The notes below the pieces were generated by a model. That model was not told the DNA's origin and ran no database searches. It was given only the letters and a program-made list of their open reading frames with translations. Shown here piece after piece: positions 32,796 through 43,419 of a DNA stretch of 64,000 nt. Each line of letters begins with the position of its first letter. Position 1 is the stretch's first letter. The stretch covers positions 53,217,078-53,281,077 of the forward strand of contig NC_134841.1 of assembly GCF_965363235.1 (NCBI RefSeq). The letters run 5' to 3'. This stretch comes from Mytilus galloprovincialis (taxonomy: Eukaryota; Mollusca; Bivalvia; Mytilida; Mytilidae). Made by a program: the position numbers and the translations under genes.

Positions 32796-33380
32796 GACCA
32801 CTGAAACATGAAAATGAGGTCAAGGTCAAATGACACCTGCCAGCCAGCTAGACATATACACCTTGCAATCATTCTATGCACCAAATATGATAGAACTTAG
32901 TCACTATAATAATTGCATAAAGTATAAGAAAAACAGACCAAAACACAAAAATTTAACTATAACCACTGAACCAAGAAAATTAGGTCAAGTTCAGATGACA
33001 CCTGCCAGTTGGACATGTACACCTTACAATCCATTCATACACCAAATATACTAGACCTATTGGTTATAGTATCTGAGATATGGACTTGACCACCAAAACT
33101 AAACCTATTTCACAGACTCATGAACTGAGGTCAGGGTCAAGTGAAAAAAGTTTGACAGGCATGATGACCTTGCTAGGTACACACATACCAAATATTGTTA
33201 TCCTATCTCATAATAAAAGACAAACTAACATTACAAAAACTCAACTTTTTTTTCAAGTAGTCACTGAACCATGAAAAAGAGGTCAAGGATAATGGACATG
33301 TAAAAGAGGGAACATAAGACATCTATATACAAAGTATGAAGCATCTAGGTCTTCCACCTTCTAAAATATAAAGCTATTAA

Positions 33381-33719
33381 TAATTTAACTAACGCTACCC
33401 AGATCACTATCCCTATGTCGAGCTTTCTGCGACAGAAGTCTACAAAAACCATAAAAAATAGACCTTAAACTGCATTCGATGATCCACAATAGTGTATACA
33501 ATTTCAAAGGATTGGGTCAAAAGTAAAATCACAAAAACCACAAGTGGGACTAAAACTATCGCCCAGAAATATGTGAAATACCATTTTCAAAGGCAAGCCA
33601 CAACTCTTAAACAATTATTGTAAAAAAATCTGACTTGACCAGTATTTTTAAGCGCCTATTATAGCGTTGCTGCATTTGTTTGCACCTGTCCATAGTCAGG
33701 AACCTGATGTTCATTGTTT
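33381..33719. other. Non-coding spacer
   Basis: No feature recognised. Confidence 0.3.
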
Positions 33720-33917
33720 GTTGATGTGGTTCATAAGTGTTTCTCATTTCTCGTTTTTTATATAAATTAGAGTTGGTTTTCCTGTTTGAATGGTATTTCA
33801 GCAGCCAAGGCTCTATGTTGAAGGCTGTACTTTGAGCTATAATAATGGTTTACTTTTACAAATTGTGACTTGGATGGAGAGTTGTCTCATTGGCACTCAT
33901 ACCACATCTTCTTATAT
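33720..33917 (-). repeat. SINE-like R2 copy, inverted
   Basis: It reads GGATGGAGAGTTGTCTCATT ... CACATCTTCTTATATC at its right edge, the reverse complement of the R2 head. Confidence 0.7.
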
Positions 33918-33965
33918 CTAGTTACTATAACTTCTACCCCTAAAATATTTAGGCTTAAACAAATC

Positions 33966-34516
33966 AAATAATATAATAAACAATCTTTATTGCCATATAA
34001 ACAAATGAAACACGTTTGTGACAAACTAAAACAAAAAAAACTAACATACACTCATGCATCATGTATATATACTAGTATATATATATATATCAATTGTTGC
34101 AAGTATAAAATATAGTGACAAGTCAAAATACCAATAACAACATAATAATATAACACAAAACTTTTAACCCTGGTATATTAAGAGTCCCCTGACCTCAGTT
34201 CCATTGACTGTTTTAAAAAGGAACCTAAACTTTGTACATGTTGAAAATTTGATGGATTAAGTATATATTGTATAATGTATAACAAAATTCCACCACATTG
34301 ACGTTTAGCTTATTTATTCTTTTTTCTTACTGTTGAAAAGGAAATGTAACCTCAAATTTGTGTTTCTTTACTATCCCCTTTCCATGTTTCAAATGATATA
34401 TTAATATCACCTTTAACCTTTTTTGTAAAAAATTATAATCAATTTTGTCTGCAAGACCACGAACATTCCAAGATGATATTCTGATTTTATTGCAAACAGT
34501 GTTATTCATATATTTG
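33966..34516 (-). mobile_element. Internally deleted LINE remnant
   Basis: On the minus strand a frame starts MNNTVCNKIRISSWNVRGLA, the opening of a LINE APE-type endonuclease. After about 25 endonuclease residues (to LQKRLK) the sequence switches to a 3'-UTR-like AT-rich tail, with AATAAA (complement at 33986-33991) followed by GATTGTTTATTATATTATTT. RT and the rest of the endonuclease are absent, so it is a short derivative rather than a simple 5' truncation. Confidence 0.55.
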
Positions 34517-34601
34517 TATAATGTATTGTAAACATAGTGATACTACACTCATAAGCATATCTAATTTTTTCTTTAAAGCAAGAATTTATAGTATAAACAG
34601 T

Positions 34602-34758
34602 GGCGGATCCAGAACTTTTCCTAAGGGGGGGCCCACTGACTGACCTAAGAGGGGGTCCGCTCCAGTCATGCTTCAATGATTCCCTATATAATCAACCAAA
34701 TTTTTCCCACAAAAGGGGGGGCCTGGGCCCCCAGGGACCCCCCCCCCCTGGATCCGCC
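34602..34758 (+). mobile_element. GGCGGATCCAG MITE, subfamily A
   Basis: TIRs are GGCGGATCCAG and CTGGATCCGCC. The interior has CCCACTGACTGACCTAAG, TCATGCTTCAATGATTCCCT and ATAATCAACCAAATTTTTCC. ATAAAC is present on both flanks and may be part of a 7-8-bp target duplication, as for hAT-type MITEs. Confidence 0.8.
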
Positions 34759-35075
34759 TATGATAAACATATATAAGCTTGACATATTTATTATGTCTAT
34801 TCAAATAAGCTTTTCATTTCAAGTATTTTGAGAAAAAAGTAATTCAGTGAAGAAATAAACATCTTAATTTATTTACATGGCAAAATTCACCGTTATGATT
34901 AATTAACAGACAACATTCTTTTATTTACTACACTTTATAGTTTCTTTCCTGTTGAAAGGGAAACAACTCTGTCATTATATTATATTTTTCTATATTATCT
35001 AAAGTTACTGATAGATGAACATATAATGGCATAAATGATATTATTCAAATATAAAATACTGCTTTTTCTGTACAG
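34759..35075. other. Non-coding spacer
   Basis: AT-rich; nothing recognised. Confidence 0.35.
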
Positions 35076-35346
35076 TTAAGGTGGTACCAAACACCTTAAC
35101 TAAAATTAATTTGGCTCGTTTAATTTTCATAAAATTTTGACAAAGTATTTACTTTGACCCTTTGACAAAAATATAAAAATTTCAAAAAATTTGAACCAAC
35201 CGTCTTATCAGAAAAATTACACTGGTTATATAGCAGTTTGACAAGCACTTATTTTGATAATCAAGCAGCTTAATATTCCCTTAACAACACAACGTAATTT
35301 AAATGTTTACAGAGTTATCTCCCTGTAGTGTTAGGTACCACCTTAA
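35076..35346. mobile_element. Small TTAA-type MITE
   Basis: TTAA lies at 35076-35079 and 35343-35346, flanking inverted ends GGTGGTACC / GGTACCACC. Near the left end is a second small inverted repeat (GTTAAGGTG ... CACCTTAAC). Length without target duplication 263 bp. No coding capacity. Confidence 0.75.
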
Positions 35347-35689
35347 TATAGTAATCAACTTCAGTTTTATTCAACTCTTTGTATGTCACTAATTTGGTTA
35401 AAGTTTTTTACATCATAATGTTCTATCAATTGTCTCTCTTAGTATGTGTTACTTATGTGTTGAATGTATTGAGTTAAAAAAATATGTTAATAAAGTTGCA
35501 AAGTTTTCAAAATAATACAATTTAGAAATTAAAATATCATTGTCCACTGTTTTCCACTGGTGAAGATGTTATATATTCCTCATACTGTTACTTGTGCCAT
35601 TCAATTATTCTTCAATTATTACTGGTATTTTTTTATAACTACTGGTAGTCTGGTATGTATGTTCTTCTTCCACTAAATAGCAGTAGTGG

Positions 35690-36028
35690 TTTGTACTGTA
35701 TTTCTGCAATCCTGCCGTTTCAACACATATTACATCGTCATCTTAATCTTCAGGATTGCTGAGGTGTAAGTATTCTCTGTCAGTACATCTAAGGTTGATT
35801 TTTCTGGTGTCTTTTATATGTTAACCAGAGTTTAGGCTGGGTATTTAGATGGTGCTGCTACGATTCTAAATTTTGGCTATTGGTTCTGCTGTGGCTTTAG
35901 GTCAGAGTTGCCATTTTCTCCATGAAGTCTGTTGTTGTTGTGCATACACAAAAATTGTCTGAATTACATTGTATTTTTGTTATAGTTATCCACCACAAAC
36001 CTTTTATGCAGCCACAGTAGAAGTTACC
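35690..36028 (-). ncRNA. Candidate terminal exon (UTR or non-coding RNA), minus strand
   Basis: An acceptor (TTTCTTTTTCAG on the minus strand) ends at 36029. The following sequence has no long frame. It is the fourth member of a chain of splice-consistent exons (38135-38049, 37333-37257, 36995-36932). The 3' limit is arbitrary. Confidence 0.3.
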
Positions 36029-36415
36029 TGAAAAAGAAATATAGATTCTTAAACATATCTCAGTCAAAACTATACAATTGAAACACTATTTAATGCAAGA
36101 GAATAATTATCTGGACATAACAATAAGAATAATATATATACACATAACTTTTCTTTTCCTTTTTTTTTAAATGGTTTGGTGGCATTATTAACTGTTAAAA
36201 CACCAGTCTTTATTAGCAAAATAGGATGAACAACAAGTTATTTGATGTCTGACATTAAATATAATGTTTTTCTTTATAATTGATTTATCATTCATCAGGC
36301 CATTACGCTTCTCATTTTTTCATGTTGTGGACTTTTATAGTTAACAATACAGTATAGGTTTTTTTCTCATTGTTGAAGGTGGTAAAGTGATATGAGTTGC
36401 TAAAATCTTTGTCAT

Positions 36416-36817
36416 ATGTGTCAACAATCTAATTAAAAACCGATCTCTCATCGCTCCTGTTTCTGATATGTCGCGTGGGAGATCTAACGAAACCCGCTTT
36501 GAGGTCACATGTGAGTGACCTCGTAGGTGTGTCTTTTTCGACCAATGAAATTGAGTCTTCCACGATTTTGTAAGTTTAACGTAAGGCAAAGGGATGGAAC
36601 TCATTTTATTTACGACGAAATTGTCAGTCAAAATAATTCATAAACTTTTTTCATTGGCTTATAAATAGGTCGTCTACTCATTTGCATATCTTTATAAATT
36701 CACGACTTCTAGTTCACTCACATGTGACCTCAAAGCGAGTTTCGTTAGATCTCCCACGCGACATATCAGAAAACGGGAGCGATGAGAGATCGGTTTTTAA
36801 TTAGATTGATGTGTCAA
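36416..36817. mobile_element. Mutator-like (MULE) MITE with long TIRs
   Basis: Long inverted repeats of about 90 bp (outer end CAATCTAATTAAAAACC, then GATCTCTCATCGCTCC, ATATGTCGCGTGGGAGATCT and a TGAGGTCACATGTGA inner part) bound a 384-bp element. A perfect 9-bp duplication ATGTGTCAA lies at 36416-36424 and 36809-36817. Long TIRs with 9-bp duplications are the Mutator signature. The interior contains TTATAAAT and ATTTGCAT. Confidence 0.8.
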
Positions 36818-36931
36818 TTGACTCATTGCATTGGCAATCACACTGCATCTCTTAATTTTATCATAGTGGTAAAAATCAACATTGACATGCTATTAGATAA
36901 ATAGTTCATAAATCTGTCTCCTGATTCTCAC

Positions 36932-36995
36932 CATAAAGGTCAGCTCCAGTGGCTATTGCCAGCCTCTATCCTTATGGACAAGCTGTGATGCTAAC
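36932..36995 (-). ncRNA. Candidate exon 3 of the minus-strand transcript
   Basis: On the minus strand, TATATTTTAG precedes 36995 and GTGAGAATCA follows 36932. It has no long open frame in phase with the previous exon, so UTR or non-coding is more likely. It lies just outside the palindrome stretch visible in this window. Confidence 0.3.
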
Positions 36996-37256
36996 CTAAA
37001 ATATAAAATGCTTCATCATCAAAAATTGGTTTATAGTATATAAAGGTAATACATGTTGAGAATATATGGATAAGACAGCTATCCAGCAACACAGCAATTA
37101 CTTATGCAATTAACAAATATCCTTTAATTTACTCATGTAGTGGTACTGATAAATGAGAGTAGACTTCTGACCAACTCTTATATTCCTAGAGCAATAAAGA
37201 AATTTTATAAAAAAATTGATATATTTTTTTTAACAAAATAACAGACTGGTACATAC

Positions 37257-37333
37257 CTTTGTATACTTTGTATAAGCTGTATAAGACAACCAAGTTTATT
37301 GCCAACAACATGAAAACATCTCACTGAAAGAAC
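37257..37333 (-). CDS. Candidate exon 2 of the minus-strand transcript (left-arm copy)
   Basis: On the minus strand, TTATTTTTAG precedes it and GTATGTACCA follows. In phase with exon 38135-38049 it reads GSFSEMFSCCWQ and then a stop, so it would carry the protein C-terminus. The mirror copy is at 63827-63903 (plus). Confidence 0.35.
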
Positions 37334-37790
37334 CTAAAAATAAAATAAAATGGATACATTAAATATTTTACAAATCCATTTCACTTGTCAAGATAACATT
37401 TACTAAATATTGTTTTGATTTCTTACTACATAAATCAGATTAGTATTATATCAACACTTAAGTTTGTAAAATTCCTATAAAGATGTAATACAAAAAAGAA
37501 GTAAAAGAATAATGACTTGATTTCAACTGCACAAAAATCTCAATAATTTACTGAGTTATCTCTTATTGAATAAACAAATCTTGGTTGAAATTGTCTCCCC
37601 TTGGAAGTAATATTTCAATCTGTAGGCTTACTTTTTATAATTTTAATAGTAAATCTTGTTGATATACCTGGTACACGTATCTTTAAATATTTAACAGGTA
37701 AAATAATTCAGTGTTTTGCATGTAGAAAATAAAGTTTTGTTTCTTGTTTCCCGGTAAGTTTTACACTCCTAACTAGGAGTCTTCTCCCCA

Positions 37791-37954
37791 TAGGCGGATC
37801 CAGTGGGGCCCTGGGGGGCCCGGGCCCCCCCTTTCGTGGGAAAAATTTGGTTGATTATATAGGGAATCATTGAAGCACGACTGGAGCCCCCCCCCCCCCC
37901 CCCCCTTAGGTCAGTCAGCGGGCCCCCCTTAGGAAAAGTTCTGGATCCGCCACT
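37791..37954 (-). mobile_element. GGCGGATCCAG MITE, subfamily A (left arm)
   Basis: Complete TIRs with subfamily A interior in reverse orientation. The C-run is 19 long here, against 11 and 12 in the mirrored copies at 52624 and 63214. Confidence 0.85.
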
Positions 37955-38048
37955 GCTCCTGTATTCGGAAGAAGAATAAGAAGTTTCTTAATTTTTATCA
38001 AATATTACTAGAAAATGTATAGAAATTGTTAGGCTTAAATAAACTTGC

Positions 38049-38135
38049 CTTTCTTATTTTCTTGGTAAAGCTGCAGAATTTCTGACTTGGTTGAAGATTT
38101 CTTTAACCATCTTCCATGGAATAATGCTCTGCTGG
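38049..38135 (-). CDS. Candidate exon 1 of the minus-strand transcript (left-arm copy)
   Basis: On the minus strand, TTCCATATCGCAG precedes 38135 and a GC-type donor GCAAGTTTAT follows 38049. The open frame reads SRALFHGRWLKKSSTKSEIL then QLYQENKK, basic and protein-like. Mirror copies are at 52443-52529 and 63033-63119. The function is not recognised. Confidence 0.4.
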
Positions 38136-38139
38136 CTGC

Positions 38140-38929
38140 GATATGGAAAAACTATTTGAGAAAAATAATTGAAACAATATTTAATGCAAAAGAATAATTA
38201 ACTGAGCATTACAATAATGATGTACAGTATATAACATTTCTTTACTTTGCTTTAAGTTGACATGTTAACATATCTTTTAAACTACCAGTCTTTGTTGGTA
38301 CAAAACCAGGGCAGCAGTCCTTTTGCGCCAATTACTGTTTTTCAGTCACCAGAATATCCCAAACTATCTCCCAATATCTTTTTTATCCAACCATGGCAAC
38401 TGGAGTAGTAAAATACAAATAATTTATTTAATTCAGACAAAAATACCATATATGATTTTAAACTTTCAAAATTTAACAAAAAGTGTAGTACCCCACAATT
38501 TCTACCACCCCTTACACTTTTATTAAGATGTACTAGAACACCCCTGCGATATCATGGGTTTGTGACTGAATTTCAGTATATAACTATGTATAGCCTTATT
38601 TTAGCCTGAACTTTTAGTATTTTTTTGGTATTGTCATCTGATAAAGTCATGCTGATTATAAGATACAGTTTTCTTAGCTTTTAAAATATTTCGTAAAAAC
38701 TGTGAATCAAAGAATTCAGCTTTATTTATAACTAACATAGGACAATGCCGTTGATTAAAAAATACTCAATTCTGGACCCTTTCATTTTGAAATGATTAAT
38801 ATTACTTGAGTGTTATGAATTAAGTTCCAGGTCGACAAGTTCAGTCTAGTAATGAGGGTAGTAATGCCTTTTGCCGTTAGACGTCAAATGGTCCTTTTCG
38901 GCTAGCATAAGGGTAAAATTGGAAAGCAT
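38140..38929. other. Non-coding part of the left arm
   Basis: AT-rich, with a short frame at 38323-38526 of no recognised family. It may include the 3' UTR-like tail of the adjacent retroelement remnant. Confidence 0.3.
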
Positions 38930-39680
38930 TTAACCATGATTCTTTAAATAGTTATCAAAGGTACTAGGATTATAATTTAGTACGCCAGACATGCGTTTCG
39001 TCTTTAAAATATTCTTAACGTGATCCTTCAGAAGTCTCAAAAGAGGGGCGAAAGATACCAGTGAGACAGTCAAAAACCAGCAGTAATAACGGTGCTCTGA
39101 AAGGATAAGCAGAAGGTCGTGTTGTTCATTTAAACCTGGTAATAGTTTAATTGGATAGGTCACATATGTAAAAAGGGAAGGGGATTGTAGTAATGACATA
39201 AGGAACATTTCTGATATCATCTGTAAAACGGTTATTCCATAAAAAAAGGTGAACCAAATTGTGATGGCATCCAGAAAATTTATGAAGGGATGATCTCAAC
39301 TTCATTATTTGGAACTCTTATTTGATAGCTTCCTTGTGAGCACCAGCCCTCTATCAAGGCAATCATGATAGGAAATACAAGCCAGGGAATATGGCATCAA
39401 TTGGAAGATGTACTCTGTATGCAGGCACTGCTGGAATGTTGCTACATAGAAATGGAAAGTTCACAATTGGGAAGCTGAAATCATCTCTTTTCATGCTTTT
39501 GTCGTAAAGTTTTGTTTTCAACCAACCCTCTTTGTCAATTTCTAGATGTAAGTCAAGATATGAGGCAGACGTAATTGTATCTGTTGTATCCTTTATCTCT
39601 AGTTCAATGGGATAGATGCTTTCAACTTAATCACCACATTTTGAGTTATTTAGTGTAAGATCATCATCAACTAACTCTTG
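38930..39680 (-). pseudogene. Reverse-transcriptase remnant, Penelope/LINE-like (left arm)
   Basis: On the minus strand, translation in changing frames gives a decayed catalytic box (LVDDDLTLNNSKCGD, compare YIDDVLSLNN), then IYPIELEIKDTTDTITSASY, LDLHLEIDKEGWLKTKLYDK, and DDFSFPIVNFPFLCSNIPA. A tail with HVKNILKTKRMSGVLNYNPS follows. I recall these motifs from a bivalve RT family usually placed with Penelope-like or non-LTR elements. It is a 3' fragment, decayed. Mirror copies lie at 50900-51647 and 61490-62237. Confidence 0.6.
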
Positions 39681-40983
39681 AAATCCCCAGGTTCCTTAAA
39701 AGGATAACAGTCAAAACTAAACAAAATTTAAACTTAAATTTAAAACTACTTGGTTTAATAATTCTAATTGTTTGCAATTCTTGAAAACTGTTGGAAGTCT
39801 TAAAAGGAATCCCTGTAATAATGAAAGCATTCAAATTATTTTGGACTCTTATGGACTCATGAGAAACTACTTCAACTAAAGTATGATCCCTATTAAAAGT
39901 ATGGCAATCAGATTTCTGTTGGATTGGCCAGCAATTTGATGTATTACTAAATGGTATTTCAAATATAATAAACTCATCATAGATACCAGGTTCAAAATAT
40001 TATATTTATACAAGAGCATGTTTCGTCTAAAAAAGATTCATCAGTTACGCTCGAATCAAACAATGTTTATAAGGCCAAATAGAGGACAAAGTTTAAGAGC
40101 ATTGAGAACCAAAAATTCCTTCAAGTTTTGCTAAATACAGCTAAGGTAATCTATTCCTGAGGAAGAAAAGCCTTAGTTTTTCAAAAGTTCCAAGTTTTGT
40201 TAACAGTTAATGACACCTTAAAAATACCTCGAGACCAAATACCCTTGTCTAGCGGCTCGGAAAATTTAACAGTCCCTCAAGTTATAACTAATATTTTTTC
40301 GCAAATACCCCCATAACATGATATATGTGTTTACAATTTTTATGTATTTATTATATTACAAATTTGCTTTAAATAATGATGGAAAGGTTATAAATATTAG
40401 TCGCAACAGGTTTTCTTTCCAGTTTTGTAAAATTTAAAAAAAAATTCCCTTTGACCAATGCAGACAATTAGCACAACCTTCACACCAAAATTTTATCATT
40501 TTTCTGGAATGGAATTTTCATTTCCCTCAAAATACCTTCTATATTTAAATGCTCATAACTTTTTTATTAGTGCAAGTTTTTGGAAAAACTAAAGTGTTTG
40601 TTAAAGTAAAAACACTGATGAAATTAAATCAATAATAAAATTCCAAAAGAAGAACACATCATTGTGTAATTAAGGTTACTTTTCTAAATTCATTTCAAAT
40701 CACATAAATTCCTACCCAGATTATTTGAGAAAAATCAATGAAAAGTTCAAAACTCAACCTACAGTTTTCAGAATTGCATCCTTGGCTGTCATAACATTAC
40801 TATCCTACAAATGGACGAAAAAGAAAAGTTGTTACTACAAGAGATCTTGAGAATGAAGCTTAGCGAAGATGCAATTAGTAGTATGAAGCTTTACAACACC
40901 ACCAACAACACAGGTCTTTGAGTGTAAATTTACCTAAGAATGTATGTAACCTTCTCAAGAGGCATGGAGGCCAGATGGTATCA
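39681..40983. other. Left-arm sequence with retroelement 3'-end motif
   Basis: Around 39990-40110 is a motif (TTGATTCGAGCGTAACTGATGA in mirror orientation, with an AGACGAAACATGC box) commonly found beside this RT family in bivalves. The rest is AT-rich. A short frame starting at 40812 (MDEKEKLLLQEILRMKLSED) is intriguing but unplaced. Confidence 0.35.
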
Positions 40984-41677
40984 GGTCCGTTCGCGCCCAA
41001 TATACTTTCGCACCCTACACGTTCGCACCTCGCACATTCGCACCCAAGGTCCGTTCGCACTCTACACGTTCGCGCCCAATTTAAATTCAAATTCCAGTTG
41101 AATATTTGGAAAATCATGATTGTTGTTTTTAATTGATTTGATGTAAATACTGAATGTATTTATAGCTTGGTATGAGTAAAAGATTGAATATTTTAACTGA
41201 AAAACCCAAAAGATAATTGTTTTTAACAGCTTGGTCCGATCTGAAACAATGAAATGATAAAATATAGCAATACACTATTATATAAACTAAAACATGATAA
41301 AATTTATTCAACTCACAAGAAAAAAATCGTAGTCAGAATCTCACTTCATTTTAAAACAAATCAATGAAATAAAGTTATAGGCAATACACTAAACAAAAGT
41401 TAAACATGATTAAGTGTTATCCAACACAAAATAAAACGTTGACAGATTCCCACTTAAATTAGAAAGGAATATTATTATTTTAAACAATACACTCTCAAAA
41501 ACATGATTAAGATTTATTCAACACATACAAAATTGCAAAGTTATTAAATACAAAACCAATTAGAATTGGGCGCGAACATGTAGGGTGCGAACAGACTTTG
41601 GGTGCGAACATGTGGGGTGCGAAAGTGAAATGGGGCGAACATGAGTGGGTGCGAACGTGAATGGGCGCGAACGGACC
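40984..41677. mobile_element. Foldback element with GTTCGCACCC-type terminal repeats (left arm)
   Basis: The left terminus is about 100 bp of degenerate decamer-like units (GTTCGCACCC, GTTCGCGCCC, CATTCGCACCC). The right terminus is the inverse of the same units. Outer ends are GGTCCGTTCGCGCCCA and its complement. The interior (~500 bp) is AT-rich. No clear target duplication. Mirror copies lie at 48899-49593 and 59489-60183. Confidence 0.7.
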
Positions 41678-41966
41678 CGGATTCAGGCCAGATTGGCATC
41701 TGGAATTCACAGAAACAACATGCCAGAAACTCAGCAAAGCATGGACAAACAGTTTACCTACAAGCAAGACTATGAAAAAAAACCTGAAGTTAAACATAGA
41801 TGTCTTACACATTGTTACACAGAGTGGGGAAAAAATAGTGGAACATAGAGAGGCCAAGCTAAAAAGTAAAGAGCAAGATGTTTACAGAAAAGGACAGTTG
41901 GACCCAGTACCTGCCTTTCTTAGCCATAGTACTAACTGCAAGAGAAAACTATTACCAGCACCATAG
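41678..41966 (+). other. Unassigned open frame beside the foldback element (left arm)
   Basis: One frame reads FRPDWHLEFTETTCQKLSKA ... TQSGEKIVEHREAKLKSKEQ and stops at 41966. An overlapping second frame is also open (SGIHRNNMPETQQSMDKQF). The composition is protein-like, and part of it may be the last exon of a host gene cut by the foldback element. No family recognised. The arms differ by one base here (near 41787). Confidence 0.3.
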
Positions 41967-42729
41967 ATGAGACAGTAACCCAGCAACTCATGCAACCAAA
42001 GGTCCTTTTAAGGACCACCCAAATCCTTCAAAAAGATATGTGAAATTGGTGTTTACACCAATTAAATAAAGTAAACATTTAATCTAATATTACTTAGGGG
42101 CAGTTTTTTCTTGTAATTTTGCTCAATATTTTGGAATAAGTCCTTTAAATGAAATATTTCTTATCAGAATGAGTAGGAATTTGCCCAAAACAGAAAAATT
42201 ATGAGCCCCTAATTTGAGATTTGCCGCAAAAGTTTCAACATATAAACTTAACAACCCCAAAATATGGTAAAATAGGCATCAAAAATTATTTTTCAATCAT
42301 TTACTATGAATTAACAATGAAATAAATATCTTTGCATTTCAAATTTGAAGCAAATGGTGCAAATTAGGGGACCAAAACGTCCATAAATTTGTCCTATAAA
42401 GGCCGGAGAACACAGTTATTTTCCCTTAATTGTCTATCAAAACATAATGACAATTAAAAAAAAAATCCACCTGCTCTTTTCCGATAAGGCTTGGTGTGCA
42501 TAAAGTTTGACTTTTATCCCAAAACATACCAAAAATTCAGAAAACTCTCGCTGCTCATTTTCAAACTTTTAGGACACCGGTATTGATAAAGCCAGAGAGC
42601 TTCCGAGAAGGGGAAATTCCACCTTTATTTTCGATTAGGGCAAGGTTCCGGTGCAAAAAGTTGACATGCATGTGTCTGGACACATGGACACAACGAATTA
42701 CAAATATTGAAGTCTTATCTTTCACCTAA
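41967..42729. other. Non-coding part of the left arm
   Basis: No recognised feature. 42398 is the position equivalent to the first base after the N gap. Confidence 0.35.
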
Positions 42730-42941
42730 GGCAACAACCATTTTCTTATCGAGGGGGGGGGGGGGCTGGGATTTTTATTATGTTCATAAATATTTTTTTC
42801 GGAACCTAAGCTTCCTCCGATGATTTTTTTTCCTATAATGTGGAACAGAAATACATTCTATTTTTCTCAAAACCATAAAATTTACATATTAATTCATTTT
42901 AATTTTTTAATTGATGTAAAATGTAAACTGCATGGCTCTGT

Positions 42942-43124
42942 CTATATCCTGGCATTGGCTGTTGTCTCTGTTGTTTTTTTTAGCCCACTTTCTACATAAT
43001 GATATTCTCTGAGTCCGTCATACAGGTACCACAGTCCTTGAATTTTAATACTGCAATTGAAGTGGCCACCATTGCCATATGTAAGAGTGAGTAGCTCCAA
43101 ATTATAAACATCCACTGTTTCCAA
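42942..43124 (-). CDS. Small USP-like frame inside the PIF-like element (left arm)
   Basis: 60 codons, reading METVDVYNLELLTLTYGNGG then HFNCSIKIQGLWYLYDGLRE. The G-G-H-F-x-C followed by W-Y-x-Y-D resembles the histidine box of ubiquitin-specific proteases (peptidase C19). ATCATAG just upstream would serve as a splice acceptor, so it may be the last exon of a captured or host gene. Cys box not present. Identical in all four arm copies. Confidence 0.35.
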   Translation of the reverse strand: METVDVYNLELLTLTYGNGGHFNCSIKIQGLWYLYDGLREYHYVESGLKKTTETTANARI

Positions 43125-43267
43125 CTATGATAATTGATATTCCATTGAAAAAAGAGGTATAAAAAATGATACAGAATGATACAAAGGAAAATACACAATC
43201 AGGGCTACTTTAAAAGACTGCTTTAATATGATACCATATCTATCCCTGTTATAAAATGACCATATCA

Positions 43268-43419
43268 GGGGCGGATCCAGCCATTTTAAAAAGGGGGGTT
43301 CCCAACCCAGAGTAATGGGGGGGGTTCCAGCTATATGCTCCCATTCAAATGCATTGATCGGCCAAAAAAAAGGGGGGGGGGGTTCCAAACCTGGAACCCC
43401 CCCTCTGGATCCGCGCCTG
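43268..43419 (-). mobile_element. GGCGGATCCAG MITE, subfamily B (left arm)
   Basis: Ends GGGGCGGATCCAG and CTGGATCCGCGCCTG. A 7-bp direct repeat CATATCA lies at 43261-43267 and 43420-43426, fitting a hAT-type duplication. Interior G-runs differ in length between arms. Confidence 0.85.

Larger units (their letters stand above)
31540..33380 (+). repeat. ~150-bp-period dispersed tandem repeat (GAGGTCAAGGTCA units)
   Basis: Units marked by ACCATGAAAATGAGGTCAAG, GACATGTACACCTTACA and CACCAAATATACTAGACCTA recur near 31647, 31791, 32816, 32971, 33129 and 33283. The array is split by a TIR element at 31926-32795. Frames of 60-75 codons inside follow the repeat and are not genes. Confidence 0.7.

Noticed and set aside
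32830-33274. Frames at 32830-33054 and 33080-33274
   Set aside because: They follow the ~150-bp GAGGTCAAGGTCA repeat and have repetitive composition.
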